Source of the DNA: Flavobacteriales bacterium
Lineage (GTDB): Bacteria > Bacteroidota > Bacteroidia > Flavobacteriales_F > PHOS-HE28
Reading direction: 5' to 3'
Length of the DNA stretch: 64,000 bases
Assembly: GCA_020635725.1 (NCBI GenBank)
Contig: JACJZF010000003.1
Coordinates: 1-64,000, forward strand
Shown piece by piece: positions 1 through 8,431 of the stretch (within the stretch, counting starts at the first letter, position 1; each line of letters begins with the position of its first letter). Position numbers and translations under genes: made by a program. The notes beneath the pieces were generated by a model. The model was not told where the DNA came from, ran no database searches, and saw nothing but the letters and a program-made list of their open reading frames with translations.

Positions 1-117
1 CCCATCGCGCATGGTGATGGTCTTGAGCTGGGGAGCGACCATCTGGGCCTTGGCTACGATGCCGAGGACTGCGAATAGAAGGGCAATCGGAATCGGGAGG
101 ACCGCCCTGGATATCAT
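1..117 (-). CDS. Secreted protein, N-terminal fragment (gene runs off the window)
   Basis: Reading the minus strand from the ATG at 117 gives 39 codons without a stop to the window edge. The product starts MISRAVLPIPIALLFAVLG and ends its hydrophobic stretch at AKAQ, a typical signal peptide with cleavage after Ala or Gln. What follows (MVAPQLKTITMRDG) is too short to name a family. It lies 33 nt downstream of the molybdopterin operon on the same strand and could be its last gene, but nothing in the fragment links it to molybdenum. The start is supported only by the signal peptide. Confidence 0.55.
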   Translation of the reverse strand, partial: MISRAVLPIPIALLFAVLGIVAKAQMVAPQLKTITMRDG

Positions 118-150
118 CCATGCGAAAGTCGGGAATCCGAAGCGCTGGCG

Positions 151-1068
151 CTAAAGGCCATGCCTGAACGCCATTTCCTGCACCTTCACGACGTGCAGCA
201 CGAAGGGGAACAGCGCATCCATCGTCTCCTGCGCACCGCGGGTAGATCCGGGCAACGTGATCACCAATGTGCGCCCGATCATGCCCGCGATGCCCCGGCT
301 CATCATGGCCCAAGGCATGCGCTCCTGGCCATAGGCGCGCGCGGCCTCCATGATGCCGGGCACTTCGCGATCGAGCAAGGGGGCGATGGATTCCGGTGTG
401 CGATCACGGGGGGAAAGGCCCGTACCGCCGGTGGTGAGGATGAGGTCCAGCCCTTCCGCTGACCACGCTTTCACCATGTTCGCCATGTCCTCAGGTTCAT
501 CAGCGCACACGGCTTGACGCGGCACCTCCACGCCCAGCTTCATCAAGCGCTCCACGATGGCCGCACCCGCCTTATCCTCTTTCTTGCCGCTGGCCAAGCT
601 GTCGCTGATCACCAGTACCGCCGCCTTCACGGGCAGGTCGAAACGGTCCTTCCAATCGCTCTTGCCGCCTTTCTTCTCCAGCAGTCGGATACCCGCGATC
701 GCCACGCCCTTGTCGATGGGCTTGAGCATATCGTAGATCGTTAGCGCTGCCACGCTGGCGCCATGCATGGCCTCCACCTCCACGCCGGTACGGTAGATGG
801 TGCGTACGCGCATGGTCACGATGATCTCCTGCTCGCCGACTGTGAATGAGCACTCCGCGTGCTCGATGGGCAAGGGGTGGCAATCGGGTATGATCTCGTG
901 GGTCTTCTTCACGCCGAAGAGCGCGGCCACGCGCGCGCTCTCCAGCACATCGCCCTTGGGAACCCGCTTCTCTCGAAGAGCCGCGACCGTGGCCGGATCG
1001 CTCACCGTGACAAGCGCCGTGGCGGTGGCCTCGCGGAGCGAGGTGGGTTTGCGTGTGATGTCAATCAC
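151..1068 (-). CDS. moaCB: Bifunctional molybdenum cofactor protein MoaC-MoaB fusion
   Basis: Residues 1-145 are MoaC (cyclic pyranopterin monophosphate synthase): KGDV at 38-41, HEIIPDCHPL at 57-66, and the MHGAS..DMLKPID block (101-119) with the catalytic Asp and Lys. Residues 147-305 are a MoaB/MogA-type domain: AVLVISDS, then TTGGTGLSPRD at 212-222 and a late LPGS loop, the molybdopterin-binding fold used for adenylylation. MoaC acts with MoaA on GTP; MogA/MoaB adenylates molybdopterin before MoeA inserts molybdate. The start is GTG at 1068, directly preceded by an in-frame stop. It is the last recognisable gene of the operon, 40 nt after moaE. The fusion is known in Bacteroidota. Confidence 0.93.
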   Translation of the reverse strand: MIDITRKPTSLREATATALVTVSDPATVAALREKRVPKGDVLESARVAALFGVKKTHEIIPDCHPLPIEHAECSFTVGEQEIIVTMRVRTIYRTGVEVEAMHGASVAALTIYDMLKPIDKGVAIAGIRLLEKKGGKSDWKDRFDLPVKAAVLVISDSLASGKKEDKAGAAIVERLMKLGVEVPRQAVCADEPEDMANMVKAWSAEGLDLILTTGGTGLSPRDRTPESIAPLLDREVPGIMEAARAYGQERMPWAMMSRGIAGMIGRTLVITLPGSTRGAQETMDALFPFVLHVVKVQEMAFRHGL

Positions 1069-1108
1069 CTAAGTTGGGAGTTGGTGGTTGAGTGCGTTGG
1101 GAGTTGGT

Positions 1109-1567
1109 TCACCCATGATTCACTTTCCATTCGTGGCCGCCTTGTTCGAGCATCTCCTTCCCGAAGATTGGAAGCTCGGCCTTGATCCGATCCACCACCC
1201 AGGAGACGGCTTCGCGAGATGCAGAGCGATGCGGCGCGCTGGCGAAGACCATGAAGCACAGCTCGCCAGCCTTGATGATGCCCAGGCTGTGGTGGACATG
1301 CAAGCAGGTCATCTCCGGCCATTTCCCGAAGGCCTCCTCACGGATCACGGTCATGCGTTCGAGGGCCATCTCGCGGTAGGCGGTGTACTCGATGGCGGCT
1401 ACGCGGCGTCCATCCGCCTCATCCGCGCGCACTTGGCCAAGGAAGATCTCATGCGCGCCGATGTCCGTGCGCGTGGCATGCTTCGCGATGCTCGTGCCAA
1501 CGAAGGCGGGATCGATCGCGCCATCGAGGAAGATGTCCTTGACCTTATGATGCCGGTGCTCGTTCAT
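1109..1567 (-). CDS. moaE: Molybdopterin synthase catalytic subunit MoaE
   Basis: The 152-residue product has the MoaE fold. EIFLGQVR, then YTAYREMA, VHHSLG and the basic active-site region RIKAELPIFGKEM hold the conserved lysines that attack the MoaD thiocarboxylate. MoaE with two MoaD chains converts precursor Z to molybdopterin. The gene overlaps the moaD stop by 4 nt (ATGA), which fits translational coupling of the two synthase subunits. Length is normal for the family. Confidence 0.93.
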   Translation of the reverse strand: MNEHRHHKVKDIFLDGAIDPAFVGTSIAKHATRTDIGAHEIFLGQVRADEADGRRVAAIEYTAYREMALERMTVIREEAFGKWPEMTCLHVHHSLGIIKAGELCFMVFASAPHRSASREAVSWVVDRIKAELPIFGKEMLEQGGHEWKVNHG

Positions 1568-1788
1568 CCGCCCGCGAATGGTGGCAGCACGGCGATCTCC
1601 TCACTGCCGGTGAGGACTATATCGGACTGCACGATACGTCGGTCTACCGCGATGGCGTGCCGGATGCCGTCGAGGCCTTGGATGCGCTGTGCGAGCATGG
1701 CGCGGAGCTCATCAAGCGACCCTGCGTTCACCTCCAGGTGATCGGTGCCTGCCTTCTCCGCGATCATGCCGAACAGTCGTATGCGCAT
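1564..1788 (-). CDS. moaD: Molybdopterin synthase sulfur carrier subunit MoaD
   Basis: A 74-residue ubiquitin-like protein starting MRIRLFGMIAEKAG and ending in the diagnostic PPFAGG, whose C-terminal Gly-Gly is adenylated by MoeB and then thiocarboxylated. It contains the usual VLTGSEEIAVLPP strand before the tail. It sits between mobA (3 nt gap) and moaE (4 nt overlap), so the whole sulfur-transfer set is co-transcribed. Confidence 0.92.
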   Translation of the reverse strand: MRIRLFGMIAEKAGTDHLEVNAGSLDELRAMLAQRIQGLDGIRHAIAVDRRIVQSDIVLTGSEEIAVLPPFAGG

Positions 1789-1791
1789 GCC

Positions 1792-2355
1792 TCAAAGATC
1801 GCCCGGCGTGTTGATGTTGCGGAAGAGGTCCACTGGCCAGCCATCCTCGCCGGGACAGAGCTGCACGAAGGTGGCGCCGATAGGCTCCAGCGCGTGGCTC
1901 ACCTTCCATTCGCCTTTCGCCACGCACGCCTCGAGGACTGTGCGGCACTTGCGGTGATAGGCGGCGGCCAACGGCTCCGGGCGCCCATCGCACGCCGGCA
2001 CCAAGGCCGATGCATCGGGCGGATACGCACGCTTGAGGAATTCGAAGAACGCGGGCGTGAGATTCGGCATGTCGCACGCGACTACGATCAGGCGTTCGTT
2101 GCTGGCATAACGCATGGCCGTGATGATGCCGCCGAGCGGGCCGATCCCGGGCACATCATCGGCGATCACGAAGGGTCCGACGTGACCGTGCTTCTCGGGA
2201 TCGCCGATCACCAATAGCTCCTGCACATGCGGCTCGATGCGATCGAGCGCGCGATCGAGCAGGGTGCGCCCCTCGAGCTCCAACAGGGCCTTGTCGCGCC
2301 CCATGCGCGAGCTGCGGCCACCGGCCAGCACCACGCCGGTCCAGCTCGGTGTCAT
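1792..2355 (-). CDS. mobA: Molybdenum cofactor guanylyltransferase MobA
   Basis: This 187-residue nucleotidyltransferase has the N-terminal signature LAGGRSSRMGRDKALL (about residues 10-25), a PLGGI loop, VACDMPNL (metal-binding Asp) and a PLAAAYH segment, all typical of MobA. The family uses GTP to convert Mo-molybdopterin to the guanine dinucleotide form, so the host probably has DMSO-reductase-family enzymes, though none is in the window. It overlaps the moeA stop by 4 nt. Confidence 0.9.
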   Translation of the reverse strand: MTPSWTGVVLAGGRSSRMGRDKALLELEGRTLLDRALDRIEPHVQELLVIGDPEKHGHVGPFVIADDVPGIGPLGGIITAMRYASNERLIVVACDMPNLTPAFFEFLKRAYPPDASALVPACDGRPEPLAAAYHRKCRTVLEACVAKGEWKVSHALEPIGATFVQLCPGEDGWPVDLFRNINTPGDL

Positions 2356-3530
2356 ACGTGTTGAAGGTGCATGACATCAACGAGGTCGCCTGCCGCGTAG
2401 GCGCGCGCATCCGCGGGAAAGTTGACCAGCGCATTCGCCTGCGCCATGGTCTGGAGCATGTGCGAGCCTTCATCGGCGAGCAGATGCACCTTCCCGGAGC
2501 GCACGGTAGCCGCGCGGAACTCGACTCGCTCGCCTTTGAGCCGCACGGAAGCTGCCAAGGGCAGCTGATCCATGTCGCGCAGGGGTGATTCGGCTCCTTG
2601 CATGGCGCGAATGAAGGGCAGCACGTGCACGAGCCAACCGATCAGCACAGCACGCGGATTGCCCGGAAGGCCGAAGATCGGAGTCCGGCCCAGCGTGGCG
2701 AACAGCATGGGCTTGCCGGGCTTCTGCCGCACGCCATGGAAATGGATAACTGCCCCGAGATCTTCCAGCACGGCGCGCACATGATCATGATCACCCACGG
2801 ATACCCCGCCTGTGGTGATGACCACGTCGCTCTCTTCCACCGCCTCCTGCAACGCTGCGCGAAGGGCCGCGGGATCATCCTCCACGAGGAAGGGTGCATC
2901 ATCCGTGAGCAGTCCCGCTTGCCGGACGGCTGCCATGAGCATGTGCTCGTTGCTCGAATGGATGCGGCCTGCAGACGGACCGCCGGGCTCCATGAATTCG
3001 CTTCCTGTGCGAACGATGCCCACCTCAGGGGCCATGCTCACCATCACTTCATCCAAGCCGCTCGATGCCAGCAGGCCGATGGATGCGGCGCTCAGCCGAT
3101 GGCCGCGCTTCAGCAGGATGTCTCCTGCGCGGAACGACTCGAACGCGCGCCGGATGTTGGCGCCGTCGGCGATAGCGCCATCAGCGTGGAGGATGAGATT
3201 GTCCTCGTGGCGCACCCGTTCCTGCATCACCACGGCACGGCAGCCGTCAGGCACCATGCCTCCGGTGAGGATGCGGGCGCACTGATCCGGTCTAATGGCG
3301 TGCGGCAGCGCATCTCCGGCCGCGATCGTCCCGGTAAGGCGCCATGGTCCCGGCCCCGTGCCCAAGGCATAGCCATCCACAGCGCTCATGTCGAAGAGCG
3401 GGAAGCCATCCGGTGCCATGGCGTCCGCTGCGAGGTAACGGCCCACTGCGGCCTGCACGGGAATGAACTCGGCGCCGAGCGGCCTCGCCTGCGCGAACAG
3501 GATGCTCCGTGCCTCTTCAACGGTGATCAT
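2352..3530 (-). CDS. moeA: Molybdopterin molybdenumtransferase MoeA
   Basis: The 392-residue product begins MITVEEARSILFAQ, carries FDMSAVDGYAL near the N-terminus, TGGVSVGDHDH and LPGNPRAVLIG, the MoeA hallmarks, and ends in the small C-terminal domain. MoeA inserts molybdate into adenylated molybdopterin. A longer reading frame extends upstream to 3692, but those residues are Arg-rich, unlike MoeA, and overlap the TauE gene; ATG at 3530 overlaps the TauE stop as ATGA and is preferred. Confidence 0.93.
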   Translation of the reverse strand: MITVEEARSILFAQARPLGAEFIPVQAAVGRYLAADAMAPDGFPLFDMSAVDGYALGTGPGPWRLTGTIAAGDALPHAIRPDQCARILTGGMVPDGCRAVVMQERVRHEDNLILHADGAIADGANIRRAFESFRAGDILLKRGHRLSAASIGLLASSGLDEVMVSMAPEVGIVRTGSEFMEPGGPSAGRIHSSNEHMLMAAVRQAGLLTDDAPFLVEDDPAALRAALQEAVEESDVVITTGGVSVGDHDHVRAVLEDLGAVIHFHGVRQKPGKPMLFATLGRTPIFGLPGNPRAVLIGWLVHVLPFIRAMQGAESPLRDMDQLPLAASVRLKGERVEFRAATVRSGKVHLLADEGSHMLQTMAQANALVNFPADARAYAAGDLVDVMHLQHV

Positions 3531-4249
3531 GGCAGCACCAGCTTCACGCAGGCCAGCACGAGCACGGCCCCGAGCGCGCGACGCAACCAGAGCGCATCCA
3601 GCTTCCGCGCTCCGATCCATGCGCCTGCGGCGCCGCCGGCGAGCGCCGCGCCCACCCAGGTCCATGGAATGGTCATCGGCGCGGCATCGCACATGGCTAC
3701 GCCGAGCAGGCCCGCCGCGCTATTCACCAGAATGAAGGGCGCGCTCACCGCCGCTGTCTCGTGCGCATTCGCCCAGCCCATAAGCAGCAGCAACGGACTC
3801 AGCAGCACGCCACCGCCGATGCCAATAGCACCCGCGAGCAGGCCCAATGCCGCTCCGATGAGCAGCGCGACGGGGATGCTCAGCGGGCGTGCCGAGGATC
3901 CGCTGCCGAACAGGCCCAGCAAGCGTGCCGCCGCGAGCAGCAGGCAGAGCGCGAGGAGGCGCTTGTACAGCACGGCGTCGAGCTCGAGCTGGGCGCCCAG
4001 CCACGCCATGGGTACCGATGTGATGGCGAAGGGCAGGAAGAGCCGCCAGCGGAAATGCCCCGCCCGCGCGAACTGCCAGGTGCCGATCCCGCTGACGAAG
4101 AGGTTGAGGACAAGCGCGGTGGTGCGCACCTCGCCCAAACCGAAACCGAGGATCGCGAGCAGCGCGATGTAACCGCTGGCGCCGCCATGACCCACCATGG
4201 CATAGAGCAGGGCGATGATCGCCAGGGCGAACGGGATCTCCACGCTCAT
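3527..4249 (-). CDS. TauE/SafE family membrane permease
   Basis: The 240-residue protein has about eight hydrophobic helices and the TauE/SafE features GHGGASGY early and GAIGIGGGVLLSPLLLL in the middle (two inverted halves). Members export sulfite or other organosulfur anions. Here it is embedded in the molybdopterin operon, overlapping MoeB-like and moeA by 4 nt at both ends. Co-location with a molybdoenzyme pathway suggests handling of an oxyanion such as sulfite or molybdate, but the substrate is inference. Confidence 0.85.
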   Translation of the reverse strand: MSVEIPFALAIIALLYAMVGHGGASGYIALLAILGFGLGEVRTTALVLNLFVSGIGTWQFARAGHFRWRLFLPFAITSVPMAWLGAQLELDAVLYKRLLALCLLLAAARLLGLFGSGSSARPLSIPVALLIGAALGLLAGAIGIGGGVLLSPLLLLMGWANAHETAAVSAPFILVNSAAGLLGVAMCDAAPMTIPWTWVGAALAGGAAGAWIGARKLDALWLRRALGAVLVLACVKLVLP

Positions 4250-4902
4250 CGTGCGGCAGCGGTTTCGTAGGTGACCCAGAGCCCATCGCGCGCATCGAAG
4301 AGCTCGACGACGGGGCCTGGCATCGAACGGAATTCCAGGAAATGAGCGGCCGCCGCGGCGATGCGTTCGCCCAGCGCGCTGATCACGCCGGCGGGCACCT
4401 GTGACATGTCACAGCCGCTCTGCTCATCGCCGATCCGTCCGCTGAAGAGTTCCGGGCGACGTGCCGAGGCGTGCACGCTCGGCGCAGGGATCAGGATGCA
4501 CTGGGCCTGCGTGCCATGCGCCCCGCCGCTGATCAGCGGTATCATCAGTCGCTTGCATGCCCTGTCGATGAGGTCCTTCGCGAAGAGATCATCCGTGCAG
4601 TCGATCACCAGGTCATGATCGGCGAGAAGCGCTTCGGCATTCACCGCGGAGAGGAACGCATCCACGGGAATGGCTTCCCCGCGCAGGCGTGATGCGGCCG
4701 CGTGCACCTTCGGCACTCCGATATCCTCGGTTCGGTAATAGTGCTGACGCCCGAGGTTGCGCGCCTCCACCCGATCGCCATCGATCAAGGTGAGCCGCGT
4801 GGCGCCAACCGATTGAATCGCCTTGATCACCACGCAACCTACAGCCCCTGCGCCAATCAGGGCGATGCGTGCGGAAGGGGACTGGGTGTGCCGGGCCGAC
4901 AT
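4246..4902 (-). CDS. MoeB/ThiF-like E1 adenylyltransferase
   Basis: Residues 16-23 (IGAGAVGC) form the nucleotide-binding loop, followed by LIDGDRVEARNLGRQ (about 40-53) and DCTD at 101-104, the E1-like ATP-dependent adenylation signature. The likely role is to adenylate the MoaD C-terminus. At 218 residues it is shorter than typical MoeB, and the first zinc CxxC pair is absent; one Cys (164, QSGCDMSQVPAG) aligns with the usual catalytic/zinc region. It is the first gene of the operon. A ThiF or HesA relative is possible, but the context favours the MoeB role. Confidence 0.8.
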   Translation of the reverse strand: MSARHTQSPSARIALIGAGAVGCVVIKAIQSVGATRLTLIDGDRVEARNLGRQHYYRTEDIGVPKVHAAASRLRGEAIPVDAFLSAVNAEALLADHDLVIDCTDDLFAKDLIDRACKRLMIPLISGGAHGTQAQCILIPAPSVHASARRPELFSGRIGDEQSGCDMSQVPAGVISALGERIAAAAAHFLEFRSMPGPVVELFDARDGLWVTYETAAAR

Positions 4903-4937
4903 ACGGCCCCAAGGTATCCTCTACCGGCCCCTACGGT

Positions 4938-5423
4938 TCATTCGCCATCGGTCCATTGCACATCCAGGCTGCCGGCGATCGCGCGTGAGCCGCCGCTCAT
5001 CTCATTGTGCGCGGTGGCGTCGAAGGTGGCCTTGATGGAGTGCGCGGCCGTATCGAGCTGCGTGACCGAAATGCTGCCCGGTTGGTCAGGCATGATGGTG
5101 AAGCTGCTGCCGTTCTCCATGTAGAGCAGCCCATTCGAGGCTTCCGTCATGGGTTGTGTCCCGGTCGCGAGGGAGTCGATCTGAATGATGAGAGTGGTGC
5201 CCGTGAGCCCCACGCCGGTGACGATCACCGATTGGCCATCGCTGGTGGCGAGCACTTGGGCGCTGGCGCAGTATGAACTCCCATCCACCGAGGCCTGCAC
5301 GCGAGCGCCATTGCTGCCGCAGCCGCTGGGGAGCAGCCCCGTATCCTGGGCGAGTTCCTCGGTATCCTTCAGGCAGGAGGAGAGCACGATCGACGCAAGC
5401 GCGAGGTAAGCGAGTTGTTTCAT
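4938..5423 (-). CDS. Lipoprotein of unknown function (DUF6252-like)
   Basis: The start at 5423 gives MKQLAYLALASIVLSSCLKD, a lipoprotein signal with lipobox LSSC; an upstream start (5441) would only add six residues. The 161-residue body, with VTGVG and repeated beta-strand-like segments, resembles the all-beta DUF6252 lipoproteins of Bacteroidota, but the family call is weak. Two cysteines (GCGSNG, YCAS) could pair in the periplasm. It lies between the Moco operon and the terminator of the 940-aa gene. Confidence 0.65.
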   Translation of the reverse strand: MKQLAYLALASIVLSSCLKDTEELAQDTGLLPSGCGSNGARVQASVDGSSYCASAQVLATSDGQSVIVTGVGLTGTTLIIQIDSLATGTQPMTEASNGLLYMENGSSFTIMPDQPGSISVTQLDTAAHSIKATFDATAHNEMSGGSRAIAGSLDVQWTDGE

Positions 5424-5491
5424 AGGAAGGGAGGCCGCCATCGTTGCTGGCCGGGCCCTTCAACGTGAACCCGGCCCAAGGGATACAAGCA

Positions 5492-5521
5492 AAAGCCCCG
5501 CGACCTGAGTCGCGGGGCTTT
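5492..5521 (-). terminator. Rho-independent terminator
   Basis: A perfect 13-bp stem (5492-5504 with 5509-5521, AAAGCCCCGCGAC) closes a 4-nt loop and is bordered by A/T on both sides. It lies 18 nt beyond the stop of the 940-aa minus-strand gene and would stop its transcript before the lipoprotein gene. Confidence 0.85.
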
Positions 5522-5539
5522 CAATCTGAATTGCTGTGC

Positions 5540-8362
5540 TCAGCGAACGATCACCTGGGTCAGGCTGCGGCCGCTGGCATGGCGAACGCGCACGGTGTAC
5601 TGTCCGGCGGAGAGGCCCTGCAGGTCAACCATGCTCACGCCGCTTGCGCTCGCACCCAGGCTCCGCGCGATACGGCCGGTCACATCCAGCAGGTCGATCG
5701 CGGTGATTCCGGTGAGGCTGCCTGCATCGATGGTGAGGAAGCCCGATGCCGGGTTGGGATAGACGCGCAGGCCATCCGCATGGGACTCCTCGACTCCCAC
5801 CGTGCCGATGGTGACCTCAACAGGCGTGCGCTCGCTCTCGCAGAGCATGCTCGGCGTGGCCACCTCCCAGTCGTAGAAGAAGTAGTAGTAGGCCGTGGCG
5901 TTGGCGCCTGCGACGCTGCTGCTGGTGATGGCGCCCACCGTTCCCAAGGCGAAGGGATAGGCCGGGTTGCTGCCCAGGCCATCACGCCACAGCTGCGGGT
6001 TGCCGCTGGCGATGCGCAGGCCATAATCACCGGCCGCGGGCACATCGAAGTTGAGGGTGATGCGGCTCTCCCCATCGGGCACGTCGGCGGTGAAGCTCGC
6101 CAGCACCGAGCCATCGGTTCGGTCGGTGAGCTGCACCGTGCGGCTGCCAGCGCCGTTGGCATACACCTTCACGCTCACGATCGTGAAGGGCTCGTAGGCC
6201 GTGAAGAAGGGGTAATTGTCCGCGTTGATGTGGTACTGGCCAGGGCTGGCGGTGTTCAGCCGGTCCTGCGGGCCGCCGTAGGAGACCTCACCACCGTGCA
6301 CCGTGGCTGCCGTGGCGTAGAAGACCGTATTGCTGCTGACGAAGGGTGTGGTGAAGGTGTTCCCCGTGCCCACAGGCGTACCGCCACTGGCCACATCGTA
6401 CCAGGTGATGTTGTCGCCGGTGGCTGTGAGGTCGGCGGTGCCCGGCACCAGAATGTTCACGTCGTCCGCTACAGGCGGGGCGGCAGCAGCCAGCACATCC
6501 ACCGTGATCACCGCGCTGGTGAACTCGGCGCAGGTGCCTTCGATCGTCACCGCATAGGAGCCCGCGGCCGTCACCTCGATGCTCTGCGAAGTGGCACCGC
6601 CGGTCCACATGTAGGAAGCAGCGGCGGAACTCGTAAGTGTCACGGAACCGCCTTCGCAGAAGGTCAGCGCGCCGCTGGTCTCCACCGTGGGTGTCTCATC
6701 GGGGCTCTCCTGAACGAAATAGCTCGCGGTGGCCGTGCATCCGTTTCCATCGTCAATGGTCACGCTGTAGCTGCCCGCGGTGCCCACCGTGATGTTCTGC
6801 GTGGTGGCGCCCGTGCTCCAGGTGTAGGTGAAGCCGACGTTGGCCGAGAGCTCCACTTGGTCGCCGCCGCCGCAGAGCACCGGATCGCCCACCGGGCTGA
6901 TCATCGCCTCAGGGCTGATGCACGTGCCTTCGATCAGGGTCACGTACTGGTCTGCGGAGAGGTCCGTGTAGGTGTCCTCCAAGCCGCTCGGCCAGTTCAC
7001 CGTGAGGGTGGGGATCGTGGTGTGCTGGCCGAGGCCGAACAGGCCGGCGAAGGTGGTCACCATACCATAGCTCTCACCTGCGCGCACCTCGCGGATCTGC
7101 GTGCCCCAAGGACCGGTGATCGTGATGCGCGCTCCAACGGCGTCGAGGTTGCTCACGGTGCCTTTCAGGCGCACGCCGAACCAGTGGTTGTCGTTGGCAT
7201 CGTTCATCCACAGACGGTCGGGGTTGGCGTTGTCGGCGGTGATGTAATTGCTGCCGTAGTTGGCGAACACATCCACGAAGCCATCGTTGTTCAGGTCGCC
7301 GGTGGCGAAGCTGTGCATGGCCTTGTTCGCGGGGAACATGCCGTTGACACGCGTGAAGGTGTGGTCGCCATCGTTGTGGAAGTAGTATTCCACGCCGCCC
7401 GCGATCAGGATGTCAACGAAGCCGTCGTTGTCGAAGTCGGCGAACTTGCTCTGGAGCATGAAGCCGGTGTACTCGAGGCCGCTGCCCGAGGTGATCTCCG
7501 TGAAATGCCCGGCGCCATCGTTCTCGAAGAGCTGGATGGTCGCGTCGTGGTTCGTCACCACCATGTCGAAGTCACCGTCGTTGTCGATGTCCCCGAAATC
7601 AGCGGTCCAGCTCTGGTTGCGGATCTGGATGCCATAGGCGGCGGCCTGGTCGGTGTAGTTGTTGGATCCGTCATTCACGAAGAGGCGGTTCCAGCGGCGC
7701 GGGTCAGCGGGGTCGTTCACGCCTTGGCGGCAGTGGGCGATATAGAGGTCGAGGTCGCCGTCGTTGTCGAAGTCCGTCCAAACGCTGCCGTAGTTCCCGC
7801 TCATATCGCTGGTCGGGTTGGTCGTGTAGTCGATGATGTTGGCATAGGCGAGGTTGCCATTGCCATCGTTCAACCACTGGCGGGGAGCGCCATCGTCGTG
7901 GCAGGACCAGTAATCGTTGTGGCCATCGTTGTCGATGTCGGCGATGTTCACGCACTGGGTGAAGAGGCTCCCGTTGTTCAGGTCCACGATCGTGCTGTTG
8001 CCCACCGAGCTGATGTTGCGGTAGTGCACGCCATCGTAGCTGCCCCCGCTCACCACGTCTTTATGGCCATTGTTGTCGATGTCCGCAACGGCGAAGCCCC
8101 ACTGGCCCGAGTTGCTCATGTTGCCGTAGTTCACCGGGGTGAAGCTCCCATCGGTGTTCTGGTATTCCACGACCAGCAAACGGGCGTTGTCGAGCTTGAC
8201 GATGTCGTCGAGCCCGTCGCCGTTCATGTCCACCACGCCCATGCAGCCTCCGCTGTAGGTGGTGGTCATCTGGTTGCTGGCGTTGGTGAAGGAGAGCTGC
8301 GCGTTGAGCGCAAGGGGCGAGAGCAATGAGGCTATGGCCCAGAGGGTAGTGCGTCCTTTCAT
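5540..8362 (-). CDS. Secreted FG-GAP/VCBS repeat protein with ASPIC/UnbV and T9SS sorting domain
   Basis: The 940-residue protein starts with a signal peptide (MKGRTTLWAIASLLSPLALN, then AQ). Residues about 35-400 hold FG-GAP/VCBS repeats with calcium-type loops such as DMNGDGLDD, DIDNDGHND, DFDNDGDLD and DFDNDGFVD. An ASPIC/UnbV segment (about 400-475, including GARITITGPWGTQIREV) follows, then Ig-like domains, a jelly-roll-like module at about 555-855 and a T9SS type A tail (VYPNPASGFL... ending VIVR). It is predicted to be exported and anchored at the cell surface. The 555-855 module recurs in the subtilase at 17306-20071. No catalytic motif was seen; an adhesive or binding role is inference. 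Confidence 0.9.
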   Translation of the reverse strand: MKGRTTLWAIASLLSPLALNAQLSFTNASNQMTTTYSGGCMGVVDMNGDGLDDIVKLDNARLLVVEYQNTDGSFTPVNYGNMSNSGQWGFAVADIDNNGHKDVVSGGSYDGVHYRNISSVGNSTIVDLNNGSLFTQCVNIADIDNDGHNDYWSCHDDGAPRQWLNDGNGNLAYANIIDYTTNPTSDMSGNYGSVWTDFDNDGDLDLYIAHCRQGVNDPADPRRWNRLFVNDGSNNYTDQAAAYGIQIRNQSWTADFGDIDNDGDFDMVVTNHDATIQLFENDGAGHFTEITSGSGLEYTGFMLQSKFADFDNDGFVDILIAGGVEYYFHNDGDHTFTRVNGMFPANKAMHSFATGDLNNDGFVDVFANYGSNYITADNANPDRLWMNDANDNHWFGVRLKGTVSNLDAVGARITITGPWGTQIREVRAGESYGMVTTFAGLFGLGQHTTIPTLTVNWPSGLEDTYTDLSADQYVTLIEGTCISPEAMISPVGDPVLCGGGDQVELSANVGFTYTWSTGATTQNITVGTAGSYSVTIDDGNGCTATASYFVQESPDETPTVETSGALTFCEGGSVTLTSSAAASYMWTGGATSQSIEVTAAGSYAVTIEGTCAEFTSAVITVDVLAAAAPPVADDVNILVPGTADLTATGDNITWYDVASGGTPVGTGNTFTTPFVSSNTVFYATAATVHGGEVSYGGPQDRLNTASPGQYHINADNYPFFTAYEPFTIVSVKVYANGAGSRTVQLTDRTDGSVLASFTADVPDGESRITLNFDVPAAGDYGLRIASGNPQLWRDGLGSNPAYPFALGTVGAITSSSVAGANATAYYYFFYDWEVATPSMLCESERTPVEVTIGTVGVEESHADGLRVYPNPASGFLTIDAGSLTGITAIDLLDVTGRIARSLGASASGVSMVDLQGLSAGQYTVRVRHASGRSLTQVIVR

Positions 8363-8404
8363 GTGTTGGTCGGTTCGGTTCCGTGCGGTTGCTTGCAGGC
8401 GGCC

Positions 8405-8412
8405 CGAATGTA
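8405..8412 (-). promoter_or_regulatory. Putative -7 promoter element TACATTCG
   Basis: The minus-strand sequence is TACATTCG, a GC-shifted match to the Bacteroidota -7 box TAnnTTTG, 42 nt upstream of the 940-aa gene start. No clear -33 TTTG was seen. Confidence 0.4.
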
Positions 8413-8431
8413 GCGGAATGGACGGGCCGAC

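Noticed and set aside
3531..3692. N-terminal extension of MoeA
   Set aside because: Arg-rich, unlike MoeA, and overlaps the TauE coding frame; the ATGA at 3530 fits the operon pattern.
5444..8329. 961-codon open frame on the plus strand across the FG-GAP gene
   Set aside because: It is the antisense shadow of a protein with clear FG-GAP, ASPIC and T9SS features; its translation is His/Val/Gly-rich and family-less.
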